Positions 1 through 5,103 of a stretch of DNA of 5,783 bases are shown in pieces. A program made the position numbers and the translations under genes. Origin of the DNA: Actinomycetota bacterium (GTDB lineage Bacteria > Actinomycetota > Acidimicrobiia > IMCC26256 > JACDBD01); NCBI GenBank assembly GCA_013695115.1, contig JACDBD010000286.1, positions 1 to 5,783 on the forward strand, written 5' to 3'. How positions within the stretch are numbered: position 1 is the first letter of the stretch; each line of letters starts with the position of its first letter. Under the pieces are notes generated by a model. That model was not told the origin of the DNA and ran no database searches. It saw nothing but the letters and a program-made list of their open reading frames with translations.

Positions 1-114
1 TTGCGCGACTTGGGCGTCACGGTCCTGTCGGTGACGCCGGCACGGTCGGTGCGCGCGCCCGGAGAGATCGCACCGTTCCTCGCCTCGGTCCGCGCCGCGC
101 TGGCCGACATCTGA
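1..114 (+). CDS. C-terminal end of an unidentified protein (5' partial)
   Basis: An open frame enters from the left edge and stops at TGA 112-114, leaving the last 37 residues. They begin LRDLGVTVLSVTPARSV and end RAALADI. The residue mix (a hydrophobic V/L strand followed by an Ala-rich helix) and GC-rich third positions are those of a real gene and match the neighbours. The TTG at position 1 could formally be a start, but a 37-residue protein is unlikely and the window edge is the simpler explanation. I do not recognise the family from this tail, so no function is assigned. It lies 118 bases before the next start, with hairpins between, so it probably ends its own transcription unit. Confidence 0.6.
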   Translation: MRDLGVTVLSVTPARSVRAPGEIAPFLASVRAALADI

Positions 115-142
115 TCCGCCGACCTGCCCCTACTTTCCCGCT

Positions 143-161
143 CTCGGCCCTGCGGGCCGGG
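143..161 (+). terminator. GC hairpin downstream of the partial gene, possible terminator
   Basis: Bases 143-150 pair with 154-161 around the 3-base loop TGC. The core CGGCCC/GGGCCG is perfect, and the outer part adds one G-T wobble and one C-G pair. It begins 28 bases after the stop at 112-114. No T-run follows, so it is not a classical intrinsic terminator. Hairpins without a T-tract are commonly proposed as terminators in high-GC actinobacteria. An alternative stem (159-163 with 169-173) competes with part of it. Confidence 0.35.
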
Positions 162-180
162 CCGCTCGGGCCCCAGCTCG

Positions 181-207
181 CTGCGGCGCAGGGTACCTGC
201 GCCGCGG
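181..207 (+). terminator. Perfect 10-bp GC hairpin (12 bp with one wobble), possible terminator
   Basis: GCGGCGCAGG at 183-192 pairs exactly with CCTGCGCCGC at 196-205 around the 3-base loop GTA. One T-G wobble (182/206) and one C-G pair (181/207) extend it to 12 bp. It is the strongest stem in the gap at 115-232. Like the hairpin at 143-161 it lacks a clean T-tract; the following bases are TCGCTCGTCTCT. It ends 11 bases before the TAGGAT box of the next gene, so it could end upstream transcription or insulate the peptidase promoter. It could also be a dispersed palindromic repeat, which would need the rest of the genome to judge. Confidence 0.4.
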
Positions 208-218
208 TCGCTCGTCTC

Positions 219-224
219 TAGGAT
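219..224 (+). promoter_or_regulatory. TAGGAT box: candidate -10 element (or weak ribosome binding site) of the peptidase gene
   Basis: TAGGAT fits the actinobacterial -10 pattern TANNNT and ends 8 bases before the GTG start at 233, so transcription would begin at or very near the start codon and give a leaderless mRNA. The same bases contain AGGA (220-223), a weak Shine-Dalgarno core at 9-base spacing. No convincing TTGACA-like -35 element lies at the expected distance, because the hairpin at 181-207 occupies that area. The two readings exclude each other, and the sequence alone does not decide. Confidence 0.4.
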
Positions 225-232
225 CGGCGTCC

Positions 233-1753
233 GTGCCTTCCCCCCGCCGCGTGGTCGCGCTCGTCGTCGTGCTGGCCCTCGGTCTCACCGCCGTCGCGTG
301 CACGGACGACCCCCTGGAGGCCAAGGACCGGAAGAAGCGCGAGCGCGAACCGACCTCCACCACAAAGGAGGCGAAGGCCGACACCACCCTCGACTGGCGG
401 GAGTGCGAGGGCGGCGAGTGCGCCACGCTCACCGTCCCACTCGACTACGACGAGCCGGATGAGGAGACGATCGAGGTCGCGTTGATCCGGATACCGGCCA
501 CCGATCCCGACGAGAAGATCGGCTCGCTCCTGGTCAACCCGGGTGGGCCGGGTGCCTCGGGCGTCGACTTCGTGGCCGACAACGGCTTCTTCTTCCCCGA
601 CGAGCTCCGGGAGCGGTTCGACATCGTCGGGTTCGACCCCCGGGGGACGGGAGCCACCGAGCCGATCGAGTGCGTGCGCAGCCTCGACGAGGTGCTCGGC
701 TTCGACTACTCGCCCGACTCGGAGGACGAGCGTCAAACTCTCGAGGCCGGCGTCGGGGAGTTCACCCAGCAGTGCGAGACGGCTCATGGCGACCTGCTCG
801 ACCACATCTCGAGCCAGGACACCGTGCGCGACATTGACCGCATCCGTGAGGCGGTCGGTGACGAGAAGCTGACGTACGTCGGCTTCTCGTACGGCACCTA
901 CCTCGGATCGGTCTACGCCGACTTCTTCCCCGACAAGGTGCGCTCGCTCGCACTCGATGGCGCGGTGGATCCTGCGCTTACGTCGCTCGAGGTCAACCTC
1001 GAGCAAGCGGCCGGCTTCGAGCGGTCGCTTACCGCTTTCCTCGAGAACTGCGCGGGCGACAGGGGCTGTGCCTTCTACAACGGGGGTGATCCGCAGGGCG
1101 CCTACGACGCGCTCGTGGCCGCGATCGACGCCCAGCCGCTCGAGGCCGACGGCCGCCGACTGGGTCCCAACGAGTTCGACCTCGGCGTCGCCCAGTCCCT
1201 GTACTCGGGCGAGTTCGGGTGGGACAGCCTCGCCCAGGCGCTTGCCGCCGCCGCCGACGGAGACGCGGGTGAGTTGCTGATCCTTGCCGACGAGTACACC
1301 GGTCGGCGCGACGACGGGAGCTACGACGGGCTGCTCGAGCCGTTCTGGGCCATCGGCTGCACCGACGGCGAGCCGATCGGCGAACCCGGCGACTACCCCG
1401 CGCTCGAGGAGCAGTTCCGGGCGGCCGCGCCCCGCTTCGGGATCACGTTCCTCTACTCCGCGCTGGTGTGCTCACTCTGGCCTGCCGATCCGGTCGAGAG
1501 CCCGAACCCGCTCGACGCGCCCGGCGCCCCGCCCATCCTCGTGGTCGGCACGCTCGGCGATCCGGCGACGCCGTACCAATGGGCCGAGTCGTTGGCCGAG
1601 GTCCTCGACTCCGGCCTGCTGCTCACCGCCGAGGGCGAGCAGCACACGGCCTACCTCACCAACCAGTGCGTGACCGACGCGGTGAACGCGTATCTGATCG
1701 AGCTCGAGGTCCCGGCCGAGGGCACCCGCTGCGAGGAGGGCTTCGCCTTCTGA
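233..1753 (+). CDS. Secreted lipoprotein alpha/beta-hydrolase, TAP/S33 tripeptidyl aminopeptidase family
   Basis: This 506-residue protein is a probable exported peptidase that acts outside the membrane. It starts at GTG 233 with a lipoprotein signal: basic residues R5-R6, a hydrophobic stretch to about residue 19, and lipobox AVAC with Cys23 as the expected lipidated residue. A charged Lys/Glu-rich linker follows (about 24-52). The alpha/beta-hydrolase core then shows the oxyanion-loop motif NPGGPGASG (102-110), FDPRGTG, and the nucleophile elbow GFSYG with Ser219. The C-terminal TAP-like domain carries LGDPATP with Asp443 and GEQHTAY with His471, completing the triad. Cysteines such as C58 and C63 could form disulfides, as expected for an exported enzyme. 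Length and layout match Streptomyces tripeptidyl aminopeptidases and mycobacterial Hip1-like proteases. Substrate is unknown: family members cleave N-terminal tripeptides, but some are proteases or esterases. It appears to be a single-gene unit, since a separate promoter lies after its stop. Confidence 0.9.
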   Translation: MPSPRRVVALVVVLALGLTAVACTDDPLEAKDRKKREREPTSTTKEAKADTTLDWRECEGGECATLTVPLDYDEPDEETIEVALIRIPATDPDEKIGSLLVNPGGPGASGVDFVADNGFFFPDELRERFDIVGFDPRGTGATEPIECVRSLDEVLGFDYSPDSEDERQTLEAGVGEFTQQCETAHGDLLDHISSQDTVRDIDRIREAVGDEKLTYVGFSYGTYLGSVYADFFPDKVRSLALDGAVDPALTSLEVNLEQAAGFERSLTAFLENCAGDRGCAFYNGGDPQGAYDALVAAIDAQPLEADGRRLGPNEFDLGVAQSLYSGEFGWDSLAQALAAAADGDAGELLILADEYTGRRDDGSYDGLLEPFWAIGCTDGEPIGEPGDYPALEEQFRAAAPRFGITFLYSALVCSLWPADPVESPNPLDAPGAPPILVVGTLGDPATPYQWAESLAEVLDSGLLLTAEGEQHTAYLTNQCVTDAVNAYLIELEVPAEGTRCEEGFAF

Positions 1754-1774
1754 GCCCGGCCGGGGAGGTCCGGA

Positions 1775-1780
1775 TAGCAT
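1775..1780 (+). promoter_or_regulatory. TAGCAT: candidate -10 element of the catabolic operon
   Basis: TAGCAT fits the TANNNT -10 pattern. It lies 22 bases after the peptidase stop and 35 bases before the GTG at 1816. Initiation about 7 bases downstream would put the start site near 1787, in the middle of the inverted repeat 1779-1797, giving a leader of about 29 bases with a proper ribosome binding site. No good -35 hexamer is seen 16-18 bases upstream, so the promoter may depend on an activator or use a sigma factor with weak -35 needs. Confidence 0.4.
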
Positions 1781-1797
1781 CTGACGACCCGTCAGAT
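1779..1797. promoter_or_regulatory. Perfect inverted repeat, candidate repressor operator
   Basis: ATCTGACG (1779-1786) and CGTCAGAT (1790-1797) are exact reverse complements around the spacer ACC. The repeat sits in the only control-sized gap before the four-gene operon, overlaps the last two bases of TAGCAT and spans the predicted transcription start. A dimeric regulator bound there would block RNA polymerase. Short palindromes of this size and position are typical of TetR-family operators that control acyl-CoA catabolism genes in actinobacteria. The identity of the regulator is inference, as none is encoded in the window. It is an unlikely terminator, because the stem is only moderately GC-rich and no T-run follows. 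Confidence 0.55.
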
Positions 1798-1804
1798 TCG
1801 CTCC

Positions 1805-1809
1805 GGAGG
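1805..1809 (+). promoter_or_regulatory. GGAGG ribosome binding site that fixes the amidohydrolase start
   Basis: GGAGG lies 6 bases before the GTG at 1816, an ideal Shine-Dalgarno spacing, and it is the strongest such site in the window. It decides the start: the same reading frame is open upstream to 1468, but that extension runs inside the peptidase gene and encodes Arg/Ala/Gly-rich shadow sequence. Starting at 1816 also gives the family-typical N-terminus with the metal-site motif at residues 12-17. Confidence 0.75.
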
Positions 1810-1815
1810 CCGCGC

Positions 1816-3012
1816 GTGGTCGGCGAGTTGCCCAGGATCGTCAGCGTCGATGACCACGTCGTCGAGCCGCCGCACGTGTGGGAGACCTGGCTGCCCGAGA
1901 AGCTCCGGGCGCGCGGGCCGCGGGTCGAGCGGCGCGGCATCGGGGAGATGCGCCACGTCGGCGGAGGCACGTACGAGCAGAGCTTCGACGACAACGGCGC
2001 ACCCGCCGACTGTTGGGTCTACGAGGACCTCGTCTACATCCACAAGCGTCACGTCGCCGCGGTCGGGTTCGATCGCGACCAGATGACGATGTCACCGATG
2101 ACCTACGACGAGATGCGCCCGGGCTGCTACGAGCCCAAGGCGCGCATCGAGGACATGGAGATGAACTGGGTCGAGGCCTCGCTGGCGTTCCCGACCTTCC
2201 CCCGGTTCTGCGGTCAGACGTTCCTCGAGGCCAAGGACCGCGAGCTCGCGATGGCGTGCGTGCTCGCCTACAACGACTGGATGGTGGAGGAGTGGTGCGG
2301 TGACAGCGGCGGCGCGCTCGTTCCACTGTGCCTCATCCCGCTCTGGGACGTCGACGCCGCCGCCGCCGAGATCCGCCGCAACGCCGGGCGCGGGGTGCGC
2401 GCGGTGTGCTTCAGCGAGATTCCGCCCCACCTCGGCCTGCCCAGCATCCACTCGGGCGAGTGGGACCCGTTCTTTGCCGCCTGCGCCGAGACCGGGACGG
2501 TCGTGTGCATGCACATCGGGTCGTCGTCGAAGATGCCGGCGACGTCGGCCGACGCGCCCCCGGCGGTGGCGGTCACGCTCTCCTTCGGGAACGCCATGAG
2601 CAGCCTGTCCGACTTCCTGTTCTCGGGAGTGCTGGTGCGCTTCCCGACGCTCAAACTCGCGTACTCGGAGGGGCAGATCGGTTGGATCCCCTACATCCTC
2701 GAGCGGGCCGACGACGTGTGGCGCGAGCACCGGGCGTGGGGCGGGGTGCGCGACATCGTGCCCGAGCCGCCGTCGACGTACTACTACCGCCAGGTGTTCG
2801 GCTGCTTCTTCCGCGACCGGCACGGCATCGACTCACTCGACGTGGTGGGCGTCGACAACACCACGTTCGAGACCGACTATCCGCACACCGACTCGACGTG
2901 GCCCCATACGAAGCAGGTGGCCGAGGAGCTGATGGGCGACCTGCCCGACGACGTCGTCTACAAGCTCGTGCGGGGCAACGCCATCCGCATGCTCGAGTTG
3001 TCGCTCGACTGA
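1816..3012 (+). CDS. Amidohydrolase family 2 (ACMSD-like superfamily) metal-dependent hydrolase or decarboxylase
   Basis: This 398-residue cytosolic TIM-barrel protein belongs to the amidohydrolase-2 group (PF04909 type), whose members hydrolyse C-N or C-C bonds or decarboxylate aromatic acids at a divalent metal. Visible landmarks are SVDDHVVEPP near the N-terminus (His14, Glu17), the barrel strand VVCMHIGSSS with His233, YSEGQIGWIPYILERADDVW (268-2740 region of the DNA, Glu285), and FETDYPHTDSTWP with Asp354, the usual last metal-site Asp. Length is normal for the family. The classical HxH pair reads H14-V-V here, and the His of the later ACMSD-type HGG-like motif appears replaced by Glu285. 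Both look like subfamily features rather than damage. It is the first gene of the operon; the next ATG follows its stop after one base. Genes of this subfamily often sit beside acyl-CoA dehydrogenase genes in actinobacteria. The substrate is not known. Confidence 0.85.
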   Translation: MVGELPRIVSVDDHVVEPPHVWETWLPEKLRARGPRVERRGIGEMRHVGGGTYEQSFDDNGAPADCWVYEDLVYIHKRHVAAVGFDRDQMTMSPMTYDEMRPGCYEPKARIEDMEMNWVEASLAFPTFPRFCGQTFLEAKDRELAMACVLAYNDWMVEEWCGDSGGALVPLCLIPLWDVDAAAAEIRRNAGRGVRAVCFSEIPPHLGLPSIHSGEWDPFFAACAETGTVVCMHIGSSSKMPATSADAPPAVAVTLSFGNAMSSLSDFLFSGVLVRFPTLKLAYSEGQIGWIPYILERADDVWREHRAWGGVRDIVPEPPSTYYYRQVFGCFFRDRHGIDSLDVVGVDNTTFETDYPHTDSTWPHTKQVAEELMGDLPDDVVYKLVRGNAIRMLELSLD

Positions 3013-3013
3013 G

Positions 3014-4171
3014 ATGGATCTGAAGTACTCCGAGTCGGACGAGGCGTTCCGGTCCGAGCTGCGGGCGTGGCTGGCACGGGCACTGCCGGAGCTGCCGGCG
3101 CACCCCGGGCGGGAAGACTGGAAGGCCCGGCGACGGTTCGATACCGACTGGCAGCGGCGGCTGTTCGACGCCGGGTACGCGGGACTGTCGTGGCCGAGAG
3201 AGTATGGCGGGCGCGACGCGTCGCCGTCGGAGCAGCTGGTATTCCTGGAAGAGACCACTGCGGCGCGCGCGCCCAACGTCGGCGTGAACTTCGTGGGGCT
3301 GCTGCATGCGGGCCCGACGCTGATGACGGAGGGGACCGACGAGCAGAAGGCGCGCCACCTCCCCGCCATCCTGCGGGGCGACGAGGTGTGGTGCCAGGGA
3401 TTCTCGGAGCCCGCCGCCGGCTCCGATCTCGCCGCGCTACGGACGCGCGCAGTGCGCGATGGCGACGACTACGTCGTGACCGGCCAGAAGATCTGGTGTT
3501 CGTTCGGCCAGGTCGGCGACTTCGGCGAGCTGCTCGTGCGGACCGACCCCGACGCCCCCAAGCACCGCGGCATCAGCTGGCTGATCCTGCCCATGGACCT
3601 GCCCGGCATCGAGGTGCGGCCGATCGAGACCGTGCTGGGGTCGTCGGAGTTCAGCGAGGTGTTCCTCGACGAGGTGCGGGTCCCGGTCGCGAACCGAGTG
3701 GGGGCAGAGAACGACGGCTGGCGCGTCACCCAGGTGACGTTCTCGTTCGAGCGCGGCACCGCCTTCGTCAGCGAGATGGTCGAGGCCCGCCGGCTGCTCG
3801 ACGACCTGGCCGCGCTGACCGCGGACCAGGTCGACCGGCGCGAGCTCGGTCACATCGCCGCCGAGCTCGACGCGCTGTGGGCGCTGACCAAGCGCAACGT
3901 CTCGCAGGCTGCCCGCACCGGCTCGCCCGGCGACGGCGCCCTGATGATCAAGCTCGCCTACTCCGAGACCCGGGCGCGCCTGGGCGAGCTCTCGTTGCGG
4001 GTGCTGGGGCGGGCCGGTCTCGACCTCGACGCCCCTGAAGTCGGGGAGATGGTGGAGGAGCGGTTGCGCACGCTCTCGCTCACGATCGCCGCCGGCACGT
4101 CGCAGATCCAGCGAAACATCATCAGTGAGCGCCTGCTCGGCCTCCCGCGCGAGCCGATGATGACGCTGTGA
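3014..4171 (+). CDS. Acyl-CoA dehydrogenase, probable catalytic subunit of a two-gene enzyme
   Basis: This 385-residue acyl-CoA dehydrogenase would introduce an alpha,beta double bond into an acyl-CoA using FAD. The N-terminal helical domain includes LSWPREYGG. The middle beta domain carries FSEPAAGSDL (130-139) and KIWCS (Trp161, Ser163), which contact flavin and substrate in this family. Glu246 in SFERG aligns with the helix-G base of isovaleryl-CoA dehydrogenase (Glu254), while the position used by medium-chain enzymes (the Glu before GT) is Ala360 in IAAGTSQIQ. The C-terminal domain ends with the family signature IQRNIISERLLGLP but lacks the RxxFG...Q and QxxGGxG FAD motifs, which the next gene has. 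ATG 3014 comes one base after the previous stop, with no clear ribosome binding site, so translational coupling is likely. Its stop overlaps the next start by 4 bases. Confidence 0.9.
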   Translation: MDLKYSESDEAFRSELRAWLARALPELPAHPGREDWKARRRFDTDWQRRLFDAGYAGLSWPREYGGRDASPSEQLVFLEETTAARAPNVGVNFVGLLHAGPTLMTEGTDEQKARHLPAILRGDEVWCQGFSEPAAGSDLAALRTRAVRDGDDYVVTGQKIWCSFGQVGDFGELLVRTDPDAPKHRGISWLILPMDLPGIEVRPIETVLGSSEFSEVFLDEVRVPVANRVGAENDGWRVTQVTFSFERGTAFVSEMVEARRLLDDLAALTADQVDRRELGHIAAELDALWALTKRNVSQAARTGSPGDGALMIKLAYSETRARLGELSLRVLGRAGLDLDAPEVGEMVEERLRTLSLTIAAGTSQIQRNIISERLLGLPREPMMTL

Positions 4172-5103
4172 ATTTCGACCTGACCGCAGACCAGGAGGCG
4201 CTGCGCGACGGGATCCGGAGCCGCTGCGTGAGTCGGTTCCCGATGAAGCGGGTACGCGACGGCTTCGACCGGTCGGTGTGGGACGAGCTGGGCGAAGCCG
4301 GGGTGTTCTCGTTGCGAGCCGACGGCTTCGGACTCGCCGACGCCGCCATCGCGTTCGAGGAGCTGGGGCGGGCGCTGGTCCCGGGACCGCTCGTGTGGGG
4401 TCACCTCGCCGCCGGGCGAGCCGGTGGCATCACCGGCGGGATCGACGTCGTCGCCGACGGACCGGTGATCGTCGAGCACCTCGACGCGATCGACGCGCTG
4501 GCGGTCATCGATGCCGAGGGAGTGCGGTTGGTGCCGGCGGCCGTGATCGCCGGCGCGGAGCCGGCGGCGCGGCCCCTCGACCCGCTCACTCCCGTGCATC
4601 GCGTAGGACGCCTGCCGGACGGCGACCGCATCGGTGGGATCGACCTCCTCACGCAGTGGCGGCTGGAGGGCGCGGTGCTGATCGGCGCCTTCCTGGTCGG
4701 AATCGCGCGGGCCTGCACGGACCTGTCGGTTGCGTACGCGCAGGAACGCCGCCAGTTCGACCGTCCCATCGGGTCGTTCCAGGCGGTCAAGCACATCCTC
4801 GCCGACATGGCCGTCCGTACCGAGGTCGCGCGCGCGTCGGTGCACGCAGCCGCGTGCACGGTCGACGATCCGCAAATGGAAGTGACGCGGGCGGTGTCGG
4901 GCGCCAAGCTCCTGGCCGGCGACGCTGCCGTCACCAACGGCCTGGCTGCCACCCAGGTGCACGGGGGGATGGGCTTCACCTGGGAGGTCGACGTCCACCT
5001 GTACCTCAAGCGGGCGTGGCTGCTCGGCACGGCATTCGGGACGTCGGGTGCGCACGCCGACACCGTCGCCGACTGTCTGCCGGCCAAAGGCGACACGCCG
5101 TGA
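4168..5103 (+). CDS. Short acyl-CoA dehydrogenase homologue, probable FAD-binding partner subunit
   Basis: This 311-residue protein is clearly shorter than the usual 380 or so. It opens with the family-typical NFDLTADQEALRDGIR and has an N-terminal helical domain with FEELGRALVPGPLVWG. The middle region (about 90-165) is short and has neither the EPxAGSD motif nor the WITN-type motif. The C-terminal domain is well kept: ERRQFDRPIGSFQAVKH (193-209, with Arg194 and Gln205 as likely FAD contacts) and QVHGGMGFTWE (263-273), followed by HLYLKRAWLLG. It ends before the region that would hold an E376-type base. No clean helix-G Glu is seen either, although a Glu lies one residue off that position. 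It starts at GTG 4168, inside a GTGA overlap with the preceding dehydrogenase. The simplest reading is that it forms an alpha2beta2 complex with that protein. A solo enzyme or a degenerate paralogue is less likely given how intact its motifs are. Confidence 0.85.
   Translation: MNFDLTADQEALRDGIRSRCVSRFPMKRVRDGFDRSVWDELGEAGVFSLRADGFGLADAAIAFEELGRALVPGPLVWGHLAAGRAGGITGGIDVVADGPVIVEHLDAIDALAVIDAEGVRLVPAAVIAGAEPAARPLDPLTPVHRVGRLPDGDRIGGIDLLTQWRLEGAVLIGAFLVGIARACTDLSVAYAQERRQFDRPIGSFQAVKHILADMAVRTEVARASVHAAACTVDDPQMEVTRAVSGAKLLAGDAAVTNGLAATQVHGGMGFTWEVDVHLYLKRAWLLGTAFGTSGAHADTVADCLPAKGDTP

Noticed and set aside
115..232. A tRNA gene in the gap before the peptidase, considered because of its stems.
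   Set aside because: No GTTCGAA-type T-loop or acceptor pairing was found; the stems are simple isolated hairpins.
218..1006. A 262-codon open frame on the minus strand over the peptidase start.
   Set aside because: It mirrors the peptidase codons and shows no domain. The + strand frame has a signal peptide and a catalytic triad.
1755..1764. CCCGGCCGGG palindrome just after the peptidase stop, considered as a terminator.
   Set aside because: It has no loop, so cannot form a hairpin with all its bases paired, and no T-run follows.
1468..1815. The amidohydrolase reading frame stays open for 116 codons upstream of 1816.
   Set aside because: It lies mostly inside the peptidase gene, encodes Arg/Ala/Gly-rich shadow sequence, and the GGAGG at 1805-1809 plus the family-typical N-terminus fix the start at 1816.
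3067..4038. A 323-codon + strand open frame inside the first dehydrogenase gene.
   Set aside because: The product is almost entirely Arg/Ala/Gly/Pro low-complexity sequence. The overlapping frame has clear acyl-CoA dehydrogenase motifs.
3958..5055. A 365-codon open frame on the minus strand.
   Set aside because: It overlaps well-supported dehydrogenase genes and has the composition of a shadow frame.
4168..5103. Possibility that the short second dehydrogenase is a truncated pseudogene or a frameshifted tail of the first.
   Set aside because: It has its own canonical N-terminus, intact C-terminal FAD motifs, no internal stop and a coupled GTGA start. The missing middle motif fits a partner subunit better than decay.
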